From Metallyticus violacea (lineage: Eukaryota; Arthropoda; Insecta; Mantodea; Metallyticidae), in assembly GCA_030762175.1 (NCBI GenBank), contig JAUJEO010000021.1, positions 310,001 to 374,000 on the forward strand: a DNA stretch of 64,000 nucleotides. The letters are read 5' to 3'. Under the pieces are notes generated by a model. That model did not search any database and was not told where the DNA came from. It saw only the letters and a program-made list of their open reading frames with translations. The position numbers were made by a program, and so were the translations under genes. This document shows, in pieces, positions 48,196-62,200 of this stretch (position 1 is the stretch's first letter; the number at the start of each line of letters is the position of its first letter).

Positions 48196-50405
48196 ATATT
48201 ACGCGCAAAGAATCTCGAAAAGAAAAAAAATTTTTTTCGAAGTTTGGAAACTTCTTTAGAATCACTTTTTTTCCGTTTTTATTTGAGATATCTGGTTCTC
48301 TTTCATTATACTAGTTTGATAGCCTCAGAAAACCATATTATGCGCAAAGAATCTCGAAAAGAAAATAATTTTTTTTCGAAGTTTGGAAACTTCTTTAGAA
48401 TCACTTTTTTTCCGTTCTTATTTGAGATTACTGGTACTCTTTCATTATACTAATTAGATAGCATCAGAAAAGCATATTACGCGCAAAGAATCTCGAAAAT
48501 AAAAAAAATTTTTTAGAACTTTGGAAACTTCGTTAGAATCACTTTTTTTCCGTTCTTATTTGAGATAACTGGTTCTCTTTCATTATACTAGTTTGATAGC
48601 CTCAGAAAAGCATATTATGCGCAAAGAATCTCGAAAAGAAAAAAATTTTTGTTCGAAGTTTGGAAACTTCATTAGAATCACTTTTTTTCCGTTCTTATTT
48701 GAGATAACTGGTTCTCTTTCATTATACTAGTTTGATAGCCTCAGTAAAGCATATTATGCGCAAAGAATCTGGAAAAGAAAAAAATTTTTTTTCGAAGTTT
48801 GGATACTTCGTTCGAATCACTTTTTTTCCGTTGTTATTTGAGATAACTGGTTCTCTTTCATTATAATAGTTTGATAACCTCAGAAAAGAATATTATGCGC
48901 AAAGAATCTCGAAAAGAAAAAAGTTTTTTTTCGAAGTTAGAAACTTCGTTTGAATCACTTTTTTCCGTTCTTATTTGAGATAACTGGTTCTCCTTCATTA
49001 TACCAGTTTGATAGCCTCAGTAAAGCATATTGTGCGCAAAGAATCTCGAAAAGAAAAAAAATTTTTTTCGAAGATCGGAAACTTCTTTAGAATCACATTT
49101 TTTCGTTTTTATTTGAGATAACTGGTTCTCTTTCATTATACTAGTTTGATAGCCTCAGTAAAGCATATTATGCGCAAAGAATCTCGAAAAGAAAAAAAAT
49201 TTTTTTCGAAGTTTGGAAACTTCGTTAGAATCACTTTTTTTCCGTTCTTATTTGAGATAACAGGTTCTCTTTCATTATACTAGTTTGATAGCCTCAGTAA
49301 GGCATATTATGCGCAAAGAATCTGGAAAAGAAAAAAAAATTTTTTCGAAGTTTGGAAACTTCGTTAGAATCACTTATTTTCCGTTCTTATTTGAGATAAC
49401 TGGTTCTCTTTCATTATACTAGTTTGATAACCTCAGAAAGGCATATTATGCGCAAAGAATCTCGAAAAGAAAAAAGATTTTTTTCGAAGTTTGGAAACTT
49501 CGTTTGAATATCTTTTCTTCCGTTCTTATTTGAGATAACTGGTTCTCTTTCATTATACTAGTTTGATAGCCTCAGTAGAGCATATTATGCGCAAAGAATC
49601 TCGAAAAGAAAAAAATTTTTTTCGAAGTTAGGAAACTTCGTTACAATCACTTTTTTTCCGTTCTTATTTGAGATAACTGGTTCTCTTTCATTATACTAGT
49701 TTGATAGCCTCACAAAAGCATATTATGCACAAAGAATCTCGAAAAGAAAAAAAATTTTTTTCGAAGTTAGGAAACTTCGTTAGAATCACTTTTTTTCCGT
49801 TCTTATTTGAGATAACTGGTTCTCTTTCATTATACTAGTTTGATAGCCTCAGTAAAGCATATTATGCACAAAGAATCTCGAAAAGAAAAAAATTTTTTTT
49901 CGAAGTTTGGAAACTTCGTTTGAATCACTTTTTTTCCGTTCTTATTTGAGATAACTGGTTCTCTTTCATTATACTAGTTTTATAGCCTCAGTAAAGGATA
50001 TTATGCACAAAGAATCTCGAAAAGAAAAAAAATTTTTTTCGAAGTTTGGAAACTTCGTCAGAATCACTTTTTTTCCGTTCTTATTTGAGATAACTGGTTC
50101 TCTTTCATTATACTAGTTTGATAGCCTCAGAAAGGCATATTATGCGCAAAGAATCTCGAAAAGAAAAAAATTTTTTTTCGAAGTTCGGAAACTTCTTTAG
50201 AATCACTTTTTTTCCGTTCTTATTTGAGATTACTGGTTCTCTTTCATTATACTAATTAGATAGCCTCAGAAAAGCATATTACGCGCAAAGAATCTCGAAA
50301 ATAAAAAAATTTTTTTCGAAGTTTGGAAACTTCGTTAGAATCACTTTTTTTTTTCCGTTCTTATTTGAAATAACTGGTTCTCTTTCATTATACTAGTTTG
50401 ATAGC
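48196..50405. repeat. 2.2-kb duplication I, copy 2 (16 monomers)
   Basis: It repeats the preceding block: CTTCTTTAG at 48,244, TTTAGAACTTTGG, GGATACTTCG, GATCGG, CAGTAGAGC, GTTACAATC, GTTTTATAGCC, and CGAAGTTCGG at 50,179. Minor differences include TTCGTTCGAATC near 48,812. It ends where GAAAATCATATTATG replaces GAAAAGCATATTACG. Confidence 0.8.
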
Positions 50406-53400
50406 CTCAGAAAATCATATTATGCGCAAAGAATCTCGAAAAGAAAAAAATTTTTTTTCGATGTTTGGAAACTTCGTTAGAATCACTTTTTTGCGTTTTT
50501 ATTTGAGATAACTGGTTCTCTTTCATTATACTAGTTTGATAGCCTCAGTAAAGCATATTATGCGCAAAGAATCTCGAAAAGAAAAAAATTTTTTTTCGAA
50601 GTTTGGAAACTTCGTTAGAATCACTTTTTTTCCGTTCTTATTTGATATAAGAGGTTCTCTTTCATTATACTAGTTTGATAGCCTCAGTAAGGCATATTAT
50701 GCGCAAAGAATCTGAAAAAGAAAAAAAATTTTTTTCGAAGTTTGGAAACTTCGTTAGAATCACTTTTTTTCCGTTCTTATTTGAGATAACTGGTTCTCTT
50801 TCATTATACTAGTTTGATAACCTCATAAAAGCATATTATGCGCAAAGAATCTCGAAAAGAAAAAAGTTTTTTTTCGAAGTTTGGAAACTTCGTTTGAATC
50901 ACTTTTTTCCGTTCTTATTTGAGATTACTGGTTCTCTTTCATTATAGTAGTTTGATAGCCTCAGAAAAGCATATTATGCACAAAGAATCTCGAAAAGAAA
51001 AAAAAAATTTTTCGAAGTTTGGAAACTTCGTTTGAATCACTTTTTTTCCGTTCTTATTTGAGATAACTGGTTCTCTTTCATTATACTAGTTTGATAGCCT
51101 CAGAAAAGCATATTATGCGCAAAGAATCACGAAAAGAAAAAAAAATTTTTTCGAAGTTTGGAAACGTCGTTTCAATCACTTTATTCCGTTCTTATTTGAG
51201 ATTACTGGTTCTCTTTCATTATAGTAGTTTAATACCCTCAGAAAAGCATTATATGCACAAAGAATCTCGAAAAGAAAAAAAAATTTTTTCGAAGTTAGGA
51301 AACTTCGTTAGAATCACTTTTTTTCCGTTCTTATTTGAGATAACTGGTTCTCTTTCATTATACTAGTTTGATAGCCTCAGTAAAGCATATTATGCGCAAA
51401 GAATCTCGAAAAGAAAAAAAATTTTTTTCGAAGTTTGGAAACTTCGTTAGAATCACTTTTTTTTCCGTTCCTATTTGAAATAACTGGTTCTCTTTCATTA
51501 TACTAGTTTGATAGCCTCAGAAAATCATATTATGCGCAAAGAATTTCGAAAAGAAAAAAAATTTTTTTCGATGTTTGGAAACTTTGTTAGAATCACTTTT
51601 TTTCCGTTCTTATTTGAGATAACTGGTTCTCTTTCATTAAACTAGTTTGATAGCCTCAGAAAAGCATATTATGCACAAAGAATCTTGAAAAGAAAAAAAA
51701 TTTTTTTCGAAGTTTGGAAACTTCTTTAGAATCACTTTTTTTCCGTTTTTATTTGAGATATCTGGTTCTCTTTCATTATACTAGTTTGATAGCCTCAGAA
51801 AACCATATTATGCGCAAAGAATCTCGAAAAGAAAATAATTTTTTTTCGAAGTTTGGAAACTTCTTTAGAATCACTTTTTTTCCGTTCTTATTTGAGATTA
51901 CTGGTACTCTTTCATTATACTAATTAGATAGCATCAGAAAAGCATATTACGCGCAAAGAATCTCGAAAATAAAAAAAATTTTTTAGAACTTTGGAAACTT
52001 CGTTAGAATCACTTTTTTTCCGTTCTTATTTGAGATAACTGGTTCTCTTTCATTATACTAGTTTGATAGCCTCAGAAAAGCATATTATGCGCAAAGCATC
52101 TCGAAAAGAAAAAAATTTTTGTTCGAAGTTTGGAAACTTCATTAGAATCACTTTTTTTCCGTTCTTATTTGAGATAACTGGTTCTCTTTCATTATACTAG
52201 TTTGATAGCCTCAGTGAAGCATATTATGCGCAAAGAATCTCGAAAAGAAAAAAAATTTTTTTCGAAGTTTGGAAACTTCGTTAGAATCACTTTTTTTCCG
52301 TTCTTATTTGAGATAACAGGTTCTCTTTCATTATACTAGTTTGATAGCCTCAGTAAGGCATATTATGCGCAAAGAATCTGGAAAAGAAAAAAAAAATTTT
52401 TCGAAGTTTGGAAACTTCGTTAGAATCACTTATTTTCCGTTCTTATTTGAGATAACTGGTTCTCTTTCATTATACTAGTTTGATAACCTCAGAAAAGCAT
52501 ATTATGCGCAAAGAATCTCGAAAAGAAAAAAGATTTTTTTCGAAGTTTGGAAACTTCGTTTGAATATCTTTTCTTCCGTTCTTATTTGAGATAACTGGTT
52601 CTCTTTCATTATACTAGTTTGATAGCCTCAGTAGAGCATATTATGCGCAAAGAATCTCGAAAAGAAAAAAATTTTTTTCGAAGTTAGGAAACTTCGTTAC
52701 AATCACTTTTTTTCCGTTCTTATTTGAGATAACTGGTTCTCTTTCATTATACTAGTTTGATAGCCTCACAAAAGCATATTATGCACAAAGAATCTCGAAA
52801 AGAAAAAAAATTTTTTTCGAAGTTAGGAAACTTCGTTAGAATCACTTTTTTTCCGTTCTTATTTGAGATAACTGGTTCTCTTTCATTATACTAGTTTGAT
52901 AGCCTCAGTAAAGCATATTATGCACAAAGAATCTCGAAAAGAAAAAAATTTTTTTTCGAAGTTTGGAAACTTCGTTTGAATCACTTTTTTTCCGTTCTTA
53001 TTTGAGATAACTGGTTCTCTTTCATTATACTAGTTTTATAGCCTCAGTAAAGGATATTATGCACAAAGAATCTCGAAAAGAAAAAAAATTTTTTTCGAAG
53101 TTAAGAAACTTCGTCAGAATCACTTTTTTTCCGTTCTTATTTGAGATAACTGGTTCTCTTTCATTATACTAGTTTGATAGCCTCAGAAAAGCATATTATG
53201 CGCAAAGAATCTCGAAAAGAAAAAAATTTTTTTTCGAAGTTCGGAAACTTCTTTAGAATCACTTTTTTTCCGTTCTTATTTGAGATTACTGGTTCTCTTT
53301 CATTATACTAATTAGATAGCCTCAGAAAAGCATATTACGCGCAAAGAATCTCGAAAATAAAAAAATTTTTTTCGAAGTTTGGAAACTTCGTTAGAATCAC

Positions 53401-54208
53401 TTTTTTTTTTCCGTTCTTATTTGAAATAACTGGTTCTCTTTCATTATACTAGTTTGATAGCCTCAGAAAATCATATTATGCGCAAAGAATCTCGAAAAGA
53501 AAAAAATTTTTTTTCGATGTTTGGAAACTTCGTTAGAATCACTTTTTTGCGTTTTTATTTGAGATAACTGGTTCTCTTTCATTATACTAGTTTGATAGCC
53601 TCAGTAAAGCATATTATGCGCAAAGAATCTCGAAAAGAAAAAAATTTTTTTTCGAAGTTTGGAAACTTCGTTAGAATCACTTTTTTTCCGTTCTTATTTG
53701 ATATAAGAGGTTCTCTTTCATTATACTAGTTTGATAGCCTCAGTAAGGCATATTATGCGCAAAGAATCTGAAAAAGAAAAAAAATTTTTTTCGAAGTTTG
53801 GAAACTTCGTTAGAATCACTTTTTTTCCGTTCTTATTTGAGATAACTGGTTCTCTTTCATTATACTAGTTTGATAGCCTCAGTAAAGCATATTATGCACA
53901 AAGAATCTCGAAAAGAAAAAAATTTTTTTTCGAAGTTTGGAAACTTCGTTTGAATCACTTTTTTTCCGTTCTTATTTGAGATAACTGGTTCTCTTTCATT
54001 ATACTAGTTTTATAGCCTCAGTAAAGGATATTATGCACAAAGAATCTCGAAAAGAAAAAAAATTTTTTTCGAAGTTAAGAAACTTCGTCAGAATCACTTT
54101 TTTTCCGTTCTTATTTGAGATAACTGGTTCTCTTTCATTATACTAGTTTGATAGCCCCAGAAAAGCATATTATGCGCAAAGAATCTCGAAAAGAAAAAAA
54201 TTTTTTTT
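50406..54208. repeat. Block J, copy 1, containing a 7-monomer duplication
   Basis: It spans ATTTTTTGCG, ATATAAGAGG, GTCGTTTCAATC, CTTCTTTAG (51,714), CAGTGAAGC, GTTAAGA and CGAAGTTCGG (53,235) monomers, then repeats the last seven (974 bp) to a second CGAAGTTCGG at 54,209. Relative to H copy 2 it lacks three monomers near 52,210 (equivalent to about 46,530-46,945). Confidence 0.75.
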
Positions 54209-54830
54209 CGAAGTTCGGAAACTTCTTTAGAATCACTTTTTTTCCGTTCTTATTTGAGATTACTGGTTCTCTTTCATTATACTAATTAGATAGCCTCAGA
54301 AAAGCATATTACGCGCAAAGAATCTCGAAAATAAAAAAATTTTTTTCGAAGTTTGGAAACTTCGTTAGAATCACTTTTTTTTTCCGTTCTTATTTGAAAT
54401 AACTGGTTCTCTTTCATTATACTAGTTTGATAGCCTCAGAAAATCATATTATGCGCAAAGAATCTCGAAAAGAAAAAAATTTTTTTTCGATGTTTGGAAA
54501 CTTCGTTAGAATCACTTTTTTGCGTTTTTATTTGAGATAACTGGTTCTCTTTCATTATACTAGTTTGATAGCCTCAGTAAAGCATATTATGCGCAAAGAA
54601 TCTCGAAAAGAAAAAAATTTTTTTTCGAAGTTTGGAAACTTCGTTAGAATCACTTTTTTTCCGTTCTTATTTGATATAAGAGGTTCTCTTTCATTATACT
54701 AGTTTGATAGCCTCAGTAAGGCATATTATGCGCAAAGAATCTGAAAAAGAAAAAAAATTTTTTTCGAAGTTTGGAAACTTCGTTAGAATCACTTTTTTTC
54801 CGTTCTTATTTGAGATAACTGGTTCTCTTT
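53060..54830. repeat. 974-bp (7-monomer) tandem duplication
   Basis: CGAAGTTCGG recurs at 53,235 and 54,209, GTTAAGA at 53,097 and 54,070, and ATCTGAAAAAG at about 53,767 and 54,740. The junction lies near 53,870, where a GTTTGATAGCC-CAGTAAAGC monomer follows a CTGAAAAAG monomer in place of the TAACCTCATAAAAGC monomer. Confidence 0.8.
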
Positions 54831-57263
54831 CATTATACTAGTTTGATAACCTCATAAAAGCATATTATGCGCAAAGAATCTCGAAAAGAAAAAAGTTTTT
54901 TTTCGAAGTTTGGAAACTTCGTTTGAATCACTTTTTTCCGTTCTTATTTGAGATTACTGGTTCTCTTTCATTATAGTAGTTTGATAGCCTCAGAAAAGCA
55001 TATTATGCACAAAGAATCTCGAAAAGAAAAAAAAAATTTTTCGAAGTTTGGAAACTTCGTTTGAATCACTTTTTTTCCGTTCTTATTTGAGATAACTGGT
55101 TCTCTTTCATTATACTAGTTTGATAGCCTCAGAAAAGCATATTATGCGCAAAGAATCACGAAAAGAAAAAAAAATTTTTTCGAAGTTTGGAAACGTCGTT
55201 TCAATCACTTTATTCCGTTCTTATTTGAGATTACTGGTTCTCTTTCATTATAGTAGTTTAATACCCTCAGAAAAGCATTATATGCACAAAGAATCTCGAA
55301 AAGAAAAAAAAATTTTTTCGAAGTTAGGAAACTTCGTTAGAATCACTTTTTTTCCGTTCTTATTTGAGATAACTGGTTCTCTTTCATTATACTAGTTTGA
55401 TAGCCTCAGTAAAGCATATTATGCGCAAAGAATCTCGAAAAGAAAAAAAATTTTTTTCGAAGTTTGGAAACTTCGTTAGAATCACTTTTTTTTCCGTTCC
55501 TATTTGAAATAACTGGTTCTCTTTCATTATACTAGTTTGATAGCCTCAGAAAATCATATTATGCGCAAAGAATTTCGAAAAGAAAAAAAATTTTTTTCGA
55601 TGTTTGGAAACTTTGTTAGAATCACTTTTTTTCCGTTCTTATTTGAGATAACTGGTTCTCTTTCATTAAACTAGTTTGATAGCCTCAGAAAAGCATATTA
55701 TGCACAAAGAATCTTGAAAAGAAAAAAAATTTTTTTCGAAGTTTGGAAACTTCTTTAGAATCACTTTTTTTCCGTTTTTATTTGAGATATCTGGTTCTCT
55801 TTCATTATACTAGTTTGATAGCCTCAGAAAACCATATTATGCGCAAAGAATCTCGAAAAGAAAATAATTTTTTTTCGAAGTTTGGAAACTTCTTTAGAAT
55901 CACTTTTTTTCCGTTCTTATTTGAGATTACTGGTACTCTTTCATTATACTAATTAGATAGCATCAGAAAAGCATATTACGCGCAAAGAATCTCGAAAATA
56001 AAAAAAATTTTTTAGAACTTTGGAAACTTCGTTAGAATCACTTTTTTTCCGTTCTTATTTGAGATAACTGGTTCTCTTTCATTATACTAGTTTGATAGCC
56101 TCAGAAAAGCATATTATGCGCAAAGCATCTCGAAAAGAAAAAAATTTTTGTTCGAAGTTTGGAAACTTCATTAGAATCACTTTTTTTCCGTTCTTATTTG
56201 AGATAACTGGTTCTCTTTCATTATACTAGTTTGATAGCCTCAGTGAAGCATATTATGCGCAAAGAATCTCGAAAAGAAAAAAAATTTTTTTCGAAGTTTG
56301 GAAACTTCGTTAGAATCACTTTTTTTCCGTTCTTATTTGAGATAACAGGTTCTCTTTCATTATACTAGTTTGATAGCCTCAGTAAGGCATATTATGCGCA
56401 AAGAATCTGGAAAAGAAAAAAAAATTTTTTCGAAGTTTGGAAACTTCGTTAGAATCACTTATTTTCCGTTCTTATTTGAGATAACTGGTTCTCTTTCATT
56501 ATACTAGTTTGATAACCTCAGAAAAGCATATTATGCGCAAAGAATCTCGAAAAGAAAAAAGATTTTTTTCGAAGTTTGGAAACTTCGTTTGAATATCTTT
56601 TCTTCCGTTCTTATTTGAGATAACTGCTTCTCTTTCATTATACTAGTTTGATAGCCTCAGTAGAGCATATTATGCGCAAAGAATCTCGAAAAGAAAAAAA
56701 TTTTTTTCGAAGTTAGGAAACTTCGTTACAATCACTTTTTTTCCGTTCTTATTTGAGATAACTGGTTCTCTTTCATTATACTAGTTTGATAGCCTCACAA
56801 AAGCATATTATGCACAAAGAATCTCGAAAAGAAAAAAAATTTTTTTCGAAGTTAGGAAACTTCGTTAGAATCACTTTTTTTCCGTTCTTATTTGAGATAA
56901 CTGGTTCTCTTTCATTATACTAGTTTGATAGCCTCAGTAAAGCATATTATGCACAAAGAATCTCGAAAAGAAAAAAATTTTTTTTCGAAGTTTGGAAACT
57001 TCGTTTGAATCACTTTTTTTCCGTTCTTATTTGAGATAACTGGTTCTCTTTCATTATACTAGTTTTATAGCCTCAGTAAAGGATATTATGCACAAAGAAT
57101 CTCGAAAAGAAAAAAAATTTTTTTCGAAGTTAAGAAACTTCGTCAGAATCACTTTTTTTCCGTTCTTATTTGAGATAACTGGTTCTCTTTCATTATACTA
57201 GTTTGATAGCCTCAGAAAAGCATATTATGCGCAAAGAATCTCGAAAAGAAAAAAATTTTTTTT
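54209..57263. repeat. Block J, copy 2 (22 monomers)
   Basis: It matches 50,179-53,235 with the CTTCTTTAG monomer at 55,743 (4,029 bp after 51,714), the same CAGTGAAGC deletion junction and GCATCTCG near 56,126. Its length is 3,055 bp between CGAAGTTCGG markers, the same as in copy 1. Confidence 0.8.
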
Positions 57264-59218
57264 CGAAGTTCGGAAACTTCTTTAGAATCACTTTTTTCCG
57301 TTCTTATTTGAGATTACTGGTTCTCTTTCATTATACTAATTAGATAGCCTCAGAAAAGCATATTACGCGCAAAGAATCTCGAAAATAAAAAAATTTTTTT
57401 CGAAGTTTGGAAACTTCGTTAGAATCACTTTTTTTTTCCGTTCTTATTTGAAATAACTGGTTCTCTTTCATTATACTAGTTTGATAGCCTCAGAAAATCA
57501 TATTATGCGCAAAGAATCTCGAAAAGAAAAAAATTTTTTTTCGATGTTTGGAAACTTCGTTAGAATCACTTTTTTGCGTTTTTATTTGAGATAACTGGTT
57601 CTCTTTCATTATACTAGTTTGATAGCCTCAGTAAAGCATATTATGCGCAAAGAATCTCGAAAAGAAAAAAATTTTTTTTCGAAGATTGGAAACTTCGTTA
57701 GAATCACTTTTTTTCCGTTCTTATTTGATATAAGAGGTTCTCTTTCATTATACTAGTTTGATAGCCTCAGTAAGGCATATTATGCGCAAAGAATCTGGAA
57801 AAGAAAAAAATTTTTTTTCGAAGTTTGGAAACTTCGTTAGAATCACTTTTTTTCCGTTCTTATTTGAGATAACTGGTTCTCTTTCATTATACTAGTTTGA
57901 TAACCTCATAAAAGCATATTATGCGCAAAGAATCTCGAAAAGAAAAAAGTTTTTTTTCGAAGTTTGGAAACTTCGTTTGAATCACTTTTTTCCGTTCTTA
58001 TTTGAGATTACTGGTTCTCTTTCATTATAGTAGTTTGATAGCCTCAGAAAAGCATATTATGCACAAAGAATCTCGAAAAGAAAAAAAAAATTTTTCGAAG
58101 TTTGGAAACTTCGTTTGAATCACTTTTTTTCCGTTCTTATTTGAGATAACTGGTTCTCTTTCATTATACTAGTTTGATAGCCTCAGAAAAGCATATTATG
58201 CGCAAAGAATCACGAAAAGAAAAAAAAATTTTTTCGAAGTTTGGAAACGTCGTTTCAATCACTTTATTCCGTTCTTATTTGAGATTACTGGTTCTCTTTC
58301 ATTATAGTAGTTTGATACCCTCAGAAAAGCATTATATGCACAAAGAATCTCGAAAAGAAAAAAAAAAATTTTTCGAAGTTTGGAAACTTCGTTAGAATCA
58401 CTTTTTTTCCGTTCTTATTTGAGATAACTGGTTCTCTTTCATTATACTAGTTTGATAGCCACAGAAAAGCATATTATGCGCAAAGAATCTCGAAAAGATA
58501 AAAGTTTTTTTTCGAAGTTTGGAAACTTCGTTAGAATCACTTTTTTTTCCGTTCCTATTTGAAATAACTGGTTCTCTTTCATTATACTAGTTTGATAGCC
58601 TCAGAAAATCATATTATGCACAAAGAATTTCGAAAAGAAAAAAAATTTTTTTCGATGTTTGGAAACTTTGTTAGAATCACTTTTTTTCCGTTCTTATTTG
58701 AGATAACTGGTTCTCTTTCATTATACTAGTTTGATAGCCTCAGTAAAGCATATTATGCACAAAGAATCTCGAAAAGAAAAAAAATTTTTTTCGAAGTTAG
58801 GAAACTTCGTTAGAATCACTTTTTTTCCGTTCTTATTTGAGATAACTGGTTCTCTTTCATTATACTAGTTTGATAGCCTCAGTAAAGCATATTATGCACA
58901 AAGAATCTCGAAAAGAAAAAAATTTTTTTTCGAAGTTTGGAAACTTCGTTTGAATCACTTTTTTTCCGTTCTTATTTGAGATAACTGGTTCTCTTTCATT
59001 ATACTAGTTTTATAGCCTCAGTAAAGGATATTATGCACAAAGAATCTCGAAAAGAAAAAAAATTTTTTTCGAAGTTTGGAAACTTCGTCAGAATCACTTT
59101 TTTTCCGTTCTTATTTGAGATAACTGGTTCTCTTTCATTATACTAGTTTGATAGCCTCAGAAAAGCATATTATGCGCAAAGAATCTCGAAAAGAAAAAAA
59201 TTTTTTTTCGAAGTTCGG
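57264..59218. repeat. Block J, shortened copy 3 (14 monomers, mosaic)
   Basis: The left part follows copy 2 to about 58,360 (GTCGTTTCAATC near 58,247). A mosaic stretch follows at 58,360-58,740, where a GCCACAG/GATAAAAG monomer and a CCGTTCCTATTTGAAAT monomer are joined in an order not seen elsewhere. From 58,740 it resembles 56,790-57,260. Marker spacing is 1,955 bp. Confidence 0.7.
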
Positions 59219-62200
59219 AAACTTCTTTAGAATCACTTTTTTTCCGTTCTTATTTGAGATTACTGGTTCTCTTTCATTATACTAATTAGATAGCCTCAGA
59301 AAAGCATATTACGCGCAAAGAATCTCGAAAATAAAAAAAATTTTTTCGAAGTTTGGAAACTTCGTTAGAATCACTTTTTTTTTCCGTTCTTATTTGAAAT
59401 AACTGGTTCTCTTTCATTATACTAGTTTGATAGCCTCAGAAAATCATATTATGCGCAAAGAATCTCGAAAAGAAAAAAATTTTTTTTCGATGTTTGGAAA
59501 CTTCGTTAGAATCACTTTTTTGCGTTTTTATTTGAGATAACTGGTTCTCTTTCATTATACTAGTTTGATAGACTCAGTAAAGCATATTATGCGCAAAGAA
59601 TCTCGAAAAGAAAAAAATTTTTTTTCGAAGTTTGGAAACTTCGTTAGAATCACTTTTTTTCCGTTCTTATTTGATATAAGAGGTTCTCTTTCATTATACT
59701 AGTTTGATAGCCTCAGTAAGGCATATTATGCGCAAAGAATCTGGAAAAGAAAAAAAATTTTTTTCGAAGTTTGGAAACTTCGTTAGAATCACTTTTTTTC
59801 CGTTCTTATTTGAGATAACTGGTTCTCTTTCATTATACTAGTTTGATAACCTCATAAAAGCATATTATGCGCAAAGAATCTCGAAAAGAAAAAAGTTTTT
59901 TTTCGAAGTTTGGAAACTTCGTTTGAATCACTTTTTTCCGTTCTTATTTGAGAAAACTGGTTCTCTTTCATTATAGTAGTTTGATAGCCTCAGAAAAGCA
60001 TATTATGCACAAAGAATCTCGAAAAGAAAAAAAAAATTTTTCGAAGTTTGGAAACTTCGTTTGAATCACTTTTTTTCCGTTCTTATTTGAGATAACTGGT
60101 TCTCTTTCATTATACTAGTTTGATAGCCTCAGAAAAGCATATTATGCGCAAAGAATCACGAAAAGAAAAAAAAATTTTTTCGAAGTTTGGAAACGTCGTT
60201 TCAATCACTTTATTCCGTTCTTATTTGAGATTACTGGTTCTCTTTCATTATAGTAGTTTGATACCCTCAGAAAAGCATTATATGCACAAAGAATCTCGAA
60301 AAGAAAAAAAAATTTTTTCGAAGTTAGGAAACTTCGTTAGAATCACTTTTTTTCCGTTCTTATTTGAGATAACTGGTTCTCTTTCATTATACTAGTTTGA
60401 TAGCCTCAGTAAAGCATATTATGCACAAAGAATCTCGAAAAGAAAAAAATTTTTTTTCGAAGTTTGGAAACTTCGTTTGAATCAATTTTTTTCCGTTCTT
60501 ATTTGAGATAACTGGTTCTCTTTCATTATACTAGTTTGATAGCCTCAGTAAAGGATATTATGCACAAAGAATCTCGAAAAGAAAAAAAATTTTTTTCGAA
60601 GTTTGGAAACTTCGTCAGAATCACTTTTTTTCCGTTCTTATTTGAGATAACTGGTTCTCTTTCATTATACTAGTTTGATAGCCTCAGTAAAGCATATTAT
60701 GCGCAAAGAATCTGGAAAAGAAAAAAAAAAATTTTCGAAGTTTGGAAACTTCGTTAGAATCACTTTTTTTCCGTTCTTATTTGAGATAACTGGTTCTCTT
60801 TCATTATACTAGTTTGATAGCCACAGAAAAGCATATTATGCGCAAAGAATCTCGAAAAGATAAAAGTTTTTTTTCGAAGTTTGGAAACTTCGTTTGAATA
60901 ACTTTTTTCCCGTTCTTATTTGAGATAACTGGTTCTCTTTCATTATACTAGTTTGATAGCCTCAGAAAAGCATATTATGCGCAAAGAATCTCGAAAAGAA
61001 AAAATTTTTTTTTCGAAGTTTGGAAACTTCGTTAGAATCACTTTTTTTTCCGTTCTTATTTGAGATAACTGGTTCTCTTTCATTATACTAGTTTGATAGC
61101 CTCAGAAAAGCATATTATGCGCAAAGAATCTCGAAAAGAAAAAAAATTTTTTTCGAAGTTTGGAAACTTCGTTAGAATCACTTTTTTTTCCGTTCCTATT
61201 TGAAATAACTGGTTCTCTTTCATTATACTAGTTTGATAGCCTCAGAAAATCATATTATGCGCAAAGAATTTCGAAAAGAAAAAAAATTTTTTTCGATGTT
61301 TGGAAACTTTGTTAGAATCACTTTTTTTCCGTTCTTATTTGAGATAACTGGTTCTCTTTCATTAAACTAGTTTGATAGCCTCAGAAAAGCATATTATGCA
61401 CAAAGAATCTCGAAAAGAAAAAAAATTTTTTTCGAAGTTTGGAAACTTCTTTAGAATCACTTTTTTTCCGTTTTTATTTGAGATATCTGGTTCTCTTTCA
61501 TTATACTAGTTTGATAGCCTCAGAAAACCATATTATGCGCAAAGAATGTCGAAAAGAAAATAATTTTTTTTCGAAGTTTGGAAACTTCTTTAGAATCACT
61601 TTTTTTCCGTTCTTATTTGAGATTACTGGTACTCTTTCATTATACTAATTAGATAGCATCAGAAAAGCATATTACGCGCAAAGAATCTCGAAAATAAAAA
61701 AAATTTTTTAGAACTTTGGAAACTTCGTTAGAATCACTTTTTTTCCGTTCTTATTTGAGATAACTGGTTCTCTTTCATTATACTAGTTTGATAGCCTCAG
61801 AAAAGCATATTATGCGCAAAGAATCTCGAAAAGAAAAAAATTTTTGTTCGAAGTTTGGAAACTTCATTAGAATCACTTTTTTTCCGTTCTTATTTGAGAT
61901 AACTGGTTCTCTTTCATTATACTAGTTTGATAGCCTCAGTAAAGCATATTATGCGCAAAGAATCTGGAAAAGAAAAAAAATTTTTTTCGAAGTTTGGATA
62001 CTTCGTTAGAATCACTTTTTTTCCGTTGTTATTTGAGATAACTGGTTCTCTTTCATTATAATAGTTTGATAACCTCAGAAAAGAATATTATGCGCAAAGA
62101 ATCTCGAAAAGAAAAAAGTTTTTTTTCGAAGTTAGAAACTTCGTTTGAATCACTTTTTTTCCGTTCTTATTTGAGATAACTGGTTCTCCTTCATTATACC

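Noticed and set aside
276..61648. Dozens of 60-99-residue open reading frames with shared peptide text (e.g. HIMRKESRKEK, FFPFLFEIT)
   Set aside because: They are translations of the repeat itself. They recur at multiples of 139 bp, mostly begin at TTG, shift frame each monomer (139 = 1 mod 3), end at the same ACTAG/TAG positions, and are broken or fused by random single-base indels in the A/T tract. No frame is conserved over the array.
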